Part shown: piece by piece, positions 13,723 through 20,722 of the stretch
How the letters are laid out: each line of letters starts with the position of its first letter
Position numbering within the stretch: position 1 is the stretch's first letter
Origin: a virus
Reading direction: 5' to 3' (one strand)
Virus record (IMG/VR): IMGVR_UViG_3300001848_000574
Span: 1 to 31,223 of that record
Length of the DNA: 31,223 bases
The notes under the pieces: model-generated
Database searches by the model: none
What the model saw: only the letters and a program-made list of their open reading frames with translations
What the model was told of the DNA's origin: nothing
Program-made: the position numbers and the translations under genes

Positions 13723-15110
13723 TTCCATGCCTTATCTTCGGTTGTACCTGTTTTGCCAAGCATTTCAGTTTTCATTCTTTTCATTGCTTGTTTAGCCAAA
13801 TGTTTAACTCTGGACATTGGTGTGTGTTTTGCACCAGATTTGTCTGTAACAGTTGCTGGTTTGGATGTTGGATTATATGGACCTTCAAATGGAACGTTAT
13901 CAGTTTCTGGTCTTTTAGACTCAGTTACTTTTTTTTTATCTTCTGGTTCATCATGTTCTGGTTTGCTTTTTTGTGCAGCACCACCATATGCACGACCAGC
14001 TTTAACGCCTGATCCACCTTTTGATTCTGGTGGTTTTGGTTTTTTCCAATCAAATGCATTTTCTTCTACTTGTTCGGTATCTTCTTTGGTCAAACGCTCA
14101 ACTGCCTTACCAATACCTGCATGACGTTTTTGGGCCGTAGCCATGAATTTTTTAGAAAGACTGGATGATGCTGCTTTTGAGCTAGGTTTTCTAGCTTTAT
14201 CTGCCTGATTCTGGAAATCGGCGGAAAGTTTACGAGAAGCACCAACATCTCTTGCTGCACTTTTCACATAAGAACCTAAAGTTGATTTTGACAATTCATC
14301 AATCTGTTCAACTTCTTCTTCAATATGATTTCCACCACATACGCATGGATCTTGCATACAGTCTGGACAAATATCGGTTTCAACTTCTTCGTTGCGTTGT
14401 TTTGCATAATAAGCGGCTAAAGCCATCTTTTTACGCATTTCTGTTGATTTGCCTTTAAACTTAGGATTATCAGAATGAACAAAATCGTGAATCCAATCAC
14501 CAGCTTTTGCATCTTTAGATAATACTTCTTGGATCATTTGATCGAAAATTGAATGTTCTTCGTATTCTTCTTTGAACTTCTTCAATGTCATGGCCAAATT
14601 GGCACGCTTACCTAATTTACCACCTTTTTCTGCTGCGGCTTTTAGTTTTTCGGCAGGAATCTTTTTGTCAGCAGGAACATGTAGTTGTTTGTGTAGGGCG
14701 CCTGGCTTTTTGATAGCCTTTTGGATCCATTTTTCTTTTTCTTCAATCTGTTCAATTTCTTCTTTTACATCACCAGCAATCTTAACTTTCTTAGACAAAT
14801 AAGGATCAGCAGATTTCTTTTCACGACCTTTTAATGTGTCTGTTACTTCTTCTTTCATTTTGGCTTGTTTGGCAGCTTGTTTCATTGGTTCTTTTTTATT
14901 GCCGTCTTTATCTAGATCCAAGAAATCTGGCTTAGCTGCTTCTTTAACTGGTTTCTGACCAGCACGAAGCTTAGCTAAATCACCAGCATCAATCTTATCT
15001 GCTGGAGGAGACATTTTAGCAATTTGCTTTTGTTTTGGAGAAAGTTCTTTTTTCTCTAAAATGGATTTTACTGAATCTGCAACAGAATCTTTTTTGTTAA
15101 GATTGATCAT
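13719..15110 (-). CDS. modular prohead-core-like polyprotein with Cys knuckle
   Basis: A 463-residue protein composed of short modules common in T4-like phages: SPKQKQIAKMSPPADKI (24-40), the EF-hand-like DFLDLDKDGNKKEP (62-75), KKPGALHKQLHVPADKKIP (134-152), STEMRKKMALAAYYAKQ (222-238), a cysteine knuckle CPDCMQDPCVC (248-258), and IDELSKSTLGSYVKSAA..LSADFQ (270-300). Three EQ(I/V)(D/E)E sites (120-124, 268-272, 346-350) fit prohead protease sites. The protein is very charged, with likely coiled-coil and disordered regions, consistent with a scaffold or internal core protein diced during head maturation. It overlaps neighbours at both ends through ATGA or similar. No enzymatic residues are seen. 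Confidence 0.72.
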   Translation of the reverse strand: MINLNKKDSVADSVKSILEKKELSPKQKQIAKMSPPADKIDAGDLAKLRAGQKPVKEAAKPDFLDLDKDGNKKEPMKQAAKQAKMKEEVTDTLKGREKKSADPYLSKKVKIAGDVKEEIEQIEEKEKWIQKAIKKPGALHKQLHVPADKKIPAEKLKAAAEKGGKLGKRANLAMTLKKFKEEYEEHSIFDQMIQEVLSKDAKAGDWIHDFVHSDNPKFKGKSTEMRKKMALAAYYAKQRNEEVETDICPDCMQDPCVCGGNHIEEEVEQIDELSKSTLGSYVKSAARDVGASRKLSADFQNQADKARKPSSKAASSSLSKKFMATAQKRHAGIGKAVERLTKEDTEQVEENAFDWKKPKPPESKGGSGVKAGRAYGGAAQKSKPEHDEPEDKKKVTESKRPETDNVPFEGPYNPTSKPATVTDKSGAKHTPMSRVKHLAKQAMKRMKTEMLGKTGTTEDKAWK

Positions 15111-16969
15111 TTTTTGCCTGCCTTTTTTCGTTTTATTGTATCGTAGGTATAACCAACTTTATCTTTAGGATTTTCAATCGGTTCTTTATTATCTGCACCG
15201 CTTAGTGTTCCAGCAAATCCAGATTCTTGATCGTTTTGAAATCCATTATACTCATTAATTGTTTTTCTAAACTTACCAAAATTTTTATCTTCTCTGTAAG
15301 TAACATCGCCCAATCCAGACATAGGGTATACTGTTCCCTGTTGGCGAGTGTCAAATTCAGGACCAATTCCAGATTGGTTTCTCAACCTTTGATTAACTGT
15401 AGGAGAGTCAACAAATCTGTTTTTTTTACTCTTTACTTTTTCTTTGTCTTGCTTGAAGTTGCTTTCTTTTGGCTCTGGGAAGATTTTGATCGACCCTTCT
15501 TTGGACTCGGAGTAGGTTCTGAAGGTGTAACTTCCACGCTTGGCGTTTCTGTCCCACTTGATGTTGTCTGCGTTTGGATCTCCTGCTCGATTATCGGCTG
15601 GGATATCTCCTGGACGGTCTGCTGTGGGGCCTGCTCCTGCACGGAGTTTTGGTTCGGAACCGCTGCTGTCCTTTCCGTAAAGTCCAATGGATGGCTTTCT
15701 TCTACTTTCTTTGAGCTTCTGAATAAATCTAGAATCTTTCTTAACATAATTTTGTTCCTCAACAAAAGACTGGTGAATATTATTATTTAGCTTACCGTGA
15801 TTCTCTAACCACAGGTATGCTTCCTCATTTAGAATCTTGATATCAATAAAATCGTTGATACTTTGGTATATATCTGTAATATCTTCTTCTATTTCTTCTA
15901 ACGAACCACTATTATTCAAATCAATAAAGTGTTCAAATTTATTCTGGTATAGTTCTTTGTTTGTTTGTGCTTCTTTCCACTTCTTCTGTCTTATGGATTC
16001 AGCAATCATTTTTGTCAGTTTTTCGTTGCGTTCTTTACTTGTTTCATTTGAAGTTTCAACGAAAACCATTAATGTATCGTATCCTAATTCTTCCAGTTCT
16101 TCCTTGATCCAGAACATCTCATTTTGTTTATCGGCAGGACCATTAATAATCAATGGTTTACGAGTTCTAATTGCTTCTCTACGATAATCAGCCGTTCTTT
16201 CTGTTAATTTTTGCTTATCGGCTAAGTATTCAAAGGCCTGAACCGAATTGATTTCCACAGCTCTGCTTTCGGCAATTGCTTCACGCAAAATAACATCTTT
16301 ACCAGAACCAGGTCCACCAGTAACAAAAATGGCTTTGAACATGCCACGATTGACATTTTCGTGTAGACCCATACCACGACGAACATCATGCATCAATTCT
16401 TTTGCATGTGTATCGGAAACATGATGTGGGACACCTTGACGGAAAGATGAAAAATCTTTGTTTTTAGCATGTTCACGCATTTTAGAACCAGACATGCCCT
16501 CTGTACCTTCTGCATCTGGGTCACGATGGCCAGCAGAATGAACGGTTATCTTTTTGAAATGGTACAATGCACCTTTGTGTGTACCATTATATTGGTGTAG
16601 TTTATCATGGTATTCTTTGACACGGTCTGAACCAGCAACCATATGTAAATGAGTTACACCTTTTTTGTGTAACTCAGCTGCATGGTGCAAAAATGTTGGA
16701 TGCTCTTTTGATGAAGTTGCAAAGTTTGTTCCAGGAGAATAACGCTTTAAGTGTTTGAGTTTTTGTTCTCCACTTAGAGGATTCTTTTTTGTGTCTTGTG
16801 AATGTGAAACAACAACGGAATGCTTTCCGCCGACCTTTTGTGCAACACCTTTAACTTTGTCGATTAGTTTCAAGTGTCCTGTGGTTGGAGGATTCATGCG
16901 GCCAAAGGCCATCACATGATGGTTTTCTTTAGTTTCTTCTTCTCTTAATAACTGTGAAAATGATTTCAT
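15107..16969 (-). CDS. nucleotidyltransferase-P-loop kinase fusion with capsid-targeting-like N-terminus
   Basis: A 620-residue protein with two enzyme domains. Residues 1-10 (MKSFSQLLRE) resemble a T4 capsid targeting sequence with an L-x-E cut site. Residues ~18-200 form a cytidylyltransferase/adenylyltransferase-like domain with GRMNPPTTGH (23-32, holding the T-x-G-H motif) and MSGSKMR (159-165, ISSTxxR-like). Residues ~208-380 form a P-loop kinase domain with GGPGSGKD (218-225). The rest (380-620) is disordered, including an unusually G+C-rich Gly/Pro/Asp/Arg stretch that overlaps a second open frame (15433-15747). Substrates are unknown; an NMN/CTP-type transferase and a nucleoside, polynucleotide or small-molecule kinase are possible. 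It overlaps the ligase-like gene upstream (ATGA), suggesting a joint function. Confidence 0.82.
   Translation of the reverse strand: MKSFSQLLREEETKENHHVMAFGRMNPPTTGHLKLIDKVKGVAQKVGGKHSVVVSHSQDTKKNPLSGEQKLKHLKRYSPGTNFATSSKEHPTFLHHAAELHKKGVTHLHMVAGSDRVKEYHDKLHQYNGTHKGALYHFKKITVHSAGHRDPDAEGTEGMSGSKMREHAKNKDFSSFRQGVPHHVSDTHAKELMHDVRRGMGLHENVNRGMFKAIFVTGGPGSGKDVILREAIAESRAVEINSVQAFEYLADKQKLTERTADYRREAIRTRKPLIINGPADKQNEMFWIKEELEELGYDTLMVFVETSNETSKERNEKLTKMIAESIRQKKWKEAQTNKELYQNKFEHFIDLNNSGSLEEIEEDITDIYQSINDFIDIKILNEEAYLWLENHGKLNNNIHQSFVEEQNYVKKDSRFIQKLKESRRKPSIGLYGKDSSGSEPKLRAGAGPTADRPGDIPADNRAGDPNADNIKWDRNAKRGSYTFRTYSESKEGSIKIFPEPKESNFKQDKEKVKSKKNRFVDSPTVNQRLRNQSGIGPEFDTRQQGTVYPMSGLGDVTYREDKNFGKFRKTINEYNGFQNDQESGFAGTLSGADNKEPIENPKDKVGYTYDTIKRKKAGKK
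15433..15747 (-). CDS. candidate nested gene in alternative frame, 104 aa
   Basis: Inside the nucleotidyltransferase-kinase gene, another minus-strand frame is open for 104 codons from ATG 15745-15747, with GAGGA eight bases before it. The product starts with a possible amphipathic helix (MLRKILDLFRSSKK), has a Gln/Thr/Pro-rich centre (VQEQAPQQTVQEIS, TTSSGTETPSVEV) and ends in a basic Ser/Lys tail (SSKTKKK). G+C is high here: by hand count 31 of 60 bases at 15541-15600 and 36 of 60 at 15601-15660, against 14 of 60 at 15841-15900, as expected if two frames constrain the sequence. It could instead be chance openness in a G+C-rich low-complexity segment. Function unknown. Confidence 0.45.
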   Translation of the reverse strand: MLRKILDLFRSSKKVEESHPLDFTERTAAVPNQNSVQEQAPQQTVQEISQPIIEQEIQTQTTSSGTETPSVEVTPSEPTPSPKKGRSKSSQSQKKATSSKTKKK

Positions 16970-18162
16970 TTACGTACTTTTAACAGATTTATCTTACTGA
17001 ATTCTTTGCGATTTACTAACTTTGTTGGTTCACCTGCATGATGAACAACAAATCCTTCTGGATCTGTTCTTTTTAGTTTACCACCTTCAACTTCTACGTG
17101 ATGTTCTAATCCACCTTCATGTTGATTTAATGTTCTAACTAACACATCTTTTGCTTGTTGTAGATGGTGATGCATCTTTAATAAATTATCATATTGTTGT
17201 TTATTCTTTTTAATATGATCGACATGTAATTTTGCTTCAGCTTGTTTTCTACCTTGAGCAGCAGGAGTCTTTAATTTTTCACCGGCCTTTTTATACTTAT
17301 CCTGTATGAATTTTGATAGACCTTCTGCGTTTGGTTTTTCGTCTGTTCTTACTGTATGGTTAATATATTGTTCTAGATGACCGCCTTCACCACTATGTGG
17401 ACTTACAGCAGAATACATCTTTTGACCATTTTTATCGTGAATTTCTTGTGCGGCTTTAATATGTTTATTGAATTCACCTTGGTCATCAACAGAATAGTGT
17501 ACTTGTTTGGTATCATGGTTTGGTGAAATTCTCCAAACGTCTGGGTGATTTTTGAAGTTGTGTAGGTCTGGATGCGGATCGGCACTCATGGCTTTTGCAG
17601 AATCACCATGATATTGCGTGTGTACCACTACTCCAAGCTTTGCTTTTCTAACCTTATCAGCTTCTTCACCCTTTGCCGTATACTGAATAGTGTTTGGTGT
17701 AAAAGAAACTCCTTGTTTTGTTTCTTTCTTATCATCACCAGAGAACATCAAATCACCTTGATAAACACCAGTTTTTGGTGCGACTTTCTTTAGGTGATTC
17801 AAAGCATCATGTAACTTGGCCATTAAACCTGGTGCGTGACCATGGTTTTTTAATATATCGGCATGTGTATAGTTAACTTTTGGTGTTTTGTTGAAAGCGG
17901 ATTTTGACGCAACAAAAAACTTACCTGTTTCTGGGTGATGACCAAACACGATAGATGGTGAACCATCATATTTCATAGTCAAATGCGAACTGTTGCCACC
18001 AGACTTAATATGCTGGTGTGCTTGTTTTAATGCGGCTACGGCATGGTCGAAACCTTCTGCACCTTTTTGCAAAGGTCTATCTTCCGCATGAGTAATGTGT
18101 TTTAATTTTCCGCCTTCGGCTTCTTCAGCCTGTTCACGGATATATGTGACGAAATCTCTCAT
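16966..18162 (-). CDS. ligase-like covalent nucleotidyltransferase with capsid-targeting-like N-terminus
   Basis: A 398-residue protein starting MRDFVTYIRE, resembling T4 capsid targeting sequences with an I-x-E cut site. The body shows nucleic-acid-ligase-like motifs: motif I KYDGS (Lys64 as the AMP-accepting lysine), a GVYQGDLMF strand (132-140) in the motif III region, LGVVVHTQY (177-184), motif IV EGFVV (369-373) and motif V KLVNRKEF (381-388). The ~185 residues between are an unusual His-rich helical insertion. It may be an RNA or DNA ligase or another adenylating enzyme; a conserved phage family of this kind exists without a defined role. It is the first gene behind a TATAAATA late promoter, so it is made with virion proteins. 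AAAGG lies upstream of the ATG. Confidence 0.75.
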   Translation of the reverse strand: MRDFVTYIREQAEEAEGGKLKHITHAEDRPLQKGAEGFDHAVAALKQAHQHIKSGGNSSHLTMKYDGSPSIVFGHHPETGKFFVASKSAFNKTPKVNYTHADILKNHGHAPGLMAKLHDALNHLKKVAPKTGVYQGDLMFSGDDKKETKQGVSFTPNTIQYTAKGEEADKVRKAKLGVVVHTQYHGDSAKAMSADPHPDLHNFKNHPDVWRISPNHDTKQVHYSVDDQGEFNKHIKAAQEIHDKNGQKMYSAVSPHSGEGGHLEQYINHTVRTDEKPNAEGLSKFIQDKYKKAGEKLKTPAAQGRKQAEAKLHVDHIKKNKQQYDNLLKMHHHLQQAKDVLVRTLNQHEGGLEHHVEVEGGKLKRTDPEGFVVHHAGEPTKLVNRKEFSKINLLKVRK

Positions 18163-18201
18163 TGATACCTTTTGAAATGCAACACACTTTGGTTGCCTGC
18201 G

Positions 18202-18228
18202 GTATATTTATATAAGATTTAAATATAC
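18202..18228. repeat. inverted repeat surrounding late promoter
   Basis: GTATATTTA (18202-18210) and TAAATATAC (18220-18228) are perfect 9-bp inverted arms with a 9-bp spacer. The left arm contains most of the late promoter box. It may be a regulator site or a consequence of the AT-rich palindromic box; a similar arrangement exists at 31038-31055. Confidence 0.55.
18205..18212 (-). promoter_or_regulatory. T4-like late promoter (TATAAATA)
   Basis: A perfect minus-strand TATAAATA, the T4 late promoter box read by gp55-type sigma with gp33 and the sliding clamp. It lies about 43 bp before the ATG of the ligase-like gene (18162), in the 105-bp gap between the glycan genes and the capsid/lysis genes. 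It marks the start of the late transcript. No terminator is recognised for the glycan genes in this gap. Confidence 0.8.
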
Positions 18229-18267
18229 GGTTCTAAACTAAACAAATATTGAAACTGATATATAGCG

Positions 18268-18960
18268 TCAATAATATTCAATATTGCCATTTCCAGACAA
18301 CCATCCAAAACAATGAATTTGGTCCAATTCGACCAGATATTCTTTTGGAATATTATGGAAATGTGCATGTTCAGTATCAAAACCTTGTTGAATTACTGGT
18401 ATGTTTTTTCTAATGACTTCAAGGTACGTGTCTATTAATGATGGACACATAGAAAACATTCTGGTGATTAGAAGATCCGATATTTCTTTATTGTGCATCC
18501 AAGTTGGTATTCTTTTCTTAAAAACGAATTTACCAAAAATATCATGTTCTTCTGCATTAAAACCTTCCAACAAAACACTTCTACCAGAAAACTTAAAGAT
18601 TCTTTTAACCGAACTCATCATTTTTGATGTGTCTGGATTCTGTTTAAGTGTAAGTAATGTTTTGTATAACATTAGATTTTCAGCAAGACCTTTTTGACCA
18701 ACTTGAGATAGTTTTAAAACATCAGCATCTTGCGTCATATCAATAAAATAATTTGACTTTTCTGCAACTGAAGTTCTTTCTAAATCTGTCAATGCACGTA
18801 TAGAAGCATCAGTTGTTACGATAATTGCATCAGGAACAATCTTGCGAATTGATCTTAGACCATCTACTGTTTGTTGAAATCTTTCACCGTCACTAAAAGG
18901 ACTTACCAAAGGTTTTAACGCTGAAGTAACGATGAATAGGTTTTTGTCAGGCATAATCAT
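18268..18960 (-). CDS. glycosyltransferase-like protein (hypothetical)
   Basis: A 230-residue alpha/beta protein that opens with a beta strand and loop (NLFIVTSALKPLVSPFSDGERFQQTVDGLRSI; IIVTTDAS), reminiscent of GT-A glycosyltransferases, followed by a helical region (GLAENLMLYKTLLTL) and FKFSGRSVLL, KKRIPTWM and a GFDTEHAHFHNIPKEY segment rich in His. No clear DxD motif is seen, so the call rests on general pattern and gene context. It is the last gene of a seven-gene glycan block. The ATG makes an ATGA overlap with the preceding nucleotidyltransferase-HAD gene. It may transfer a sugar to the activated product made upstream. Confidence 0.55.
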   Translation of the reverse strand: MIMPDKNLFIVTSALKPLVSPFSDGERFQQTVDGLRSIRKIVPDAIIVTTDASIRALTDLERTSVAEKSNYFIDMTQDADVLKLSQVGQKGLAENLMLYKTLLTLKQNPDTSKMMSSVKRIFKFSGRSVLLEGFNAEEHDIFGKFVFKKRIPTWMHNKEISDLLITRMFSMCPSLIDTYLEVIRKNIPVIQQGFDTEHAHFHNIPKEYLVELDQIHCFGWLSGNGNIEYY

Positions 18961-19988
18961 AAAAAATCACTTAATTTATCATCATTTCTATAAAGATTGA
19001 TTGCAACTGCCCTTGGATATGGATTTGATTCATTATAATCATTAATCAGTATGCGTTTTGAATTCTGCAAACCACAAATGAGATTGAAACTCATAAACCC
19101 AAGGTCATACAACATTTGTCTGGTGATACTGGTATATTCGTTTGGTCTTGCTGATGTAAAGATAAATTGAGCACCTTTGGCTTGTAATTCTAACAATCGT
19201 TTGATATTCTTATGCAAAGGAATAGGTTTGCTCTCATAACTATTTGAACCAACACGTGTCTGGTTCTGTATGATTGTTCCATCAATATCACAGAAAATGA
19301 CTGGTTTATCATTATATTCAAACCAATCATTTGCAGTACCAACATCAACATAATCTGTAATATACTTGTTAGTAAAGATTTGTAGATTATTGATGCAACG
19401 ACCAATTACATCTGAAACAAACACTTCCCTATTAGTGTTTAATTCTTCAAAAGCCTGTTTATATAACATTGCTGATGAAAACTTATAACCACCGACACAA
19501 AAGGTGTCAGACACAACTTCTTTCTCTACGATATCCGTTATTATACCATTATTGTTAGCAATTGTAAAGCTTTTTGATGCCAACTTCTTTAGGATTTCAT
19601 GTTGTGAAATTTTTGTAACACAAACGTAGTTGTCGCCTTCGGTAATATCATGCTCAAAAAAACTATCACAATCTTTAATGAATATCTCGGAAGTGTGTAA
19701 TCCTGCGGATTTAATGATTTGATATACTGTGTCGGCCGGACCTCTGGTTGGTTTATCAATAATCACATAATTGATATTGTCAGCCCATTCATGTTGTATC
19801 TGTTCAATAACACCATACTTTTCTTCGTGTTCTTTTAATATGCCTATATGAATTCTAAATCCTTTCTGTCTAAAGGTTCTCAAGGCATTCATCAACATCA
19901 TTTCACCCTTATAATCATATAATAGATATTTGGGCTTCATATTTGGAAATCTGGTAGAAAGACCAGCTGCTGGTACAATTACTTCCAT
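18957..19988 (-). CDS. sugar/alcohol-phosphate nucleotidyltransferase fused to HAD phosphatase
   Basis: A 343-residue two-domain enzyme. Residues 1-~225 are a nucleotidyltransferase with VPAAGLSTRF..KPKYLL (5-23, the NTP-binding G-x-x-x-R and Pro-Lys) and KDCDSFF (105-111, the metal-binding acidic site). Residues ~228-343 are a HAD domain with the nucleophile motif CDIDGTII (233-240: Asp234, Asp236) and FTSARP as motif II. Such enzymes activate a sugar-1-phosphate or phosphocholine-type compound to its NDP/CDP form. The attached phosphatase may trim or supply the substrate. Its overlap with the APH-like kinase suggests that the kinase phosphorylates and this protein activates the same small molecule, as in LicA/LicC; the substrate cannot be read from sequence. 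Confidence 0.82.
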   Translation of the reverse strand: MEVIVPAAGLSTRFPNMKPKYLLYDYKGEMMLMNALRTFRQKGFRIHIGILKEHEEKYGVIEQIQHEWADNINYVIIDKPTRGPADTVYQIIKSAGLHTSEIFIKDCDSFFEHDITEGDNYVCVTKISQHEILKKLASKSFTIANNNGIITDIVEKEVVSDTFCVGGYKFSSAMLYKQAFEELNTNREVFVSDVIGRCINNLQIFTNKYITDYVDVGTANDWFEYNDKPVIFCDIDGTIIQNQTRVGSNSYESKPIPLHKNIKRLLELQAKGAQFIFTSARPNEYTSITRQMLYDLGFMSFNLICGLQNSKRILINDYNESNPYPRAVAINLYRNDDKLSDFL

Positions 19989-20722
19989 AATCTATGAATC
20001 TCTTTCATTAAAAAATTGTAATTATTATCACCACGTTCACAATATTGAATTACTCTCAATAACATTAATATTAATAGTGAATCGTCAATATCTTGTGAAA
20101 ATGAATGTTTGATTTTTGAATTTAATATCTCTAACTTGGTATCTAGTTTAACTTCCGAGTTGCGTAAAAACCATTTACATTCTATGTCTTGTCTTAGTTT
20201 TGCAAGATCGAACACATAAGAATCATATTCTGTCGTGACAGGATCAATCATAACAAAACCTGTGTTTGTGTGCAATATATTTTCTAGTGTAAAATCGCCG
20301 TGATATGTGGATTTAGGAAGAACTTTTGGTAATTTTGCAATTAAATCATACTTTGTGAATGGCATATCTTTTGATTTGTCCAACCAAGCCAATTTATTGT
20401 AGTATGTTTCTGTGTAATCTTTCATTTCAGATTCATTAGAAAAACTATCCATTGTTTCGTTGATGAAATTGAACAACTGATTGATATTATTATGAATCAA
20501 ATAATTCTTCATGTCCAAACCATGGATATATTCCATCAGTAGACTATCATCGATTGATAGGTATACTTTTGGAACATGATATCCCAGTTTTGTTAATTCG
20601 GACATTCTTTCAAGATTGCGTTTTGTGTTACCGATCTTTTCGACACAATAAACACCTTCAATCTCTTTCAAATAAACTTTTGAACCAGAATGACCTTGTA
20701 ACTCTTTAATTATTTTTTCCAT
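19979..20722 (-). CDS. APH/choline-kinase-like small-molecule kinase
   Basis: A 247-residue protein of the aminoglycoside phosphotransferase/choline kinase fold. It has a short N-terminal lobe (GSKVYLKEIEGVYCVEKI), the catalytic loop HGDFTLENIL (141-150: Asp143 as base, Asn148 for metal) and the metal-binding MIDP (158-161) followed by YDSYVFDLAKL. In bacterial glycan loci such kinases phosphorylate choline, ethanolamine or sugars before activation. The gene sits immediately before and overlaps the nucleotidyltransferase-HAD gene by 10 bp, and overlaps the upstream gene by 13 bp. Antibiotic resistance is unlikely given the context. Confidence 0.8.
   Translation of the reverse strand: MEKIIKELQGHSGSKVYLKEIEGVYCVEKIGNTKRNLERMSELTKLGYHVPKVYLSIDDSLLMEYIHGLDMKNYLIHNNINQLFNFINETMDSFSNESEMKDYTETYYNKLAWLDKSKDMPFTKYDLIAKLPKVLPKSTYHGDFTLENILHTNTGFVMIDPVTTEYDSYVFDLAKLRQDIECKWFLRNSEVKLDTKLEILNSKIKHSFSQDIDDSLLILMLLRVIQYCERGDNNYNFLMKEIHRLWK

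Noticed and set aside
15227-15790. Plus-strand 187-codon open frame opposite the nucleotidyltransferase-kinase gene
   Set aside because: Long only because of the G+C-rich, stop-poor segment; I found no ribosome-binding site or promoter, it faces against all neighbours, and the composition is Phe/Ser/Leu-rich as is typical of antisense frames here.
18213-18267. Terminator after the glycan block
   Set aside because: The only palindrome here is AT-rich, overlaps the late promoter and has no U-run in the right place, so it was not called as a terminator.
19979-20722. Antibiotic resistance function for the APH-like kinase
   Set aside because: The fold is shared with choline and sugar kinases, and the gene is embedded in a glycan block overlapping a nucleotidyltransferase; resistance is not supported.
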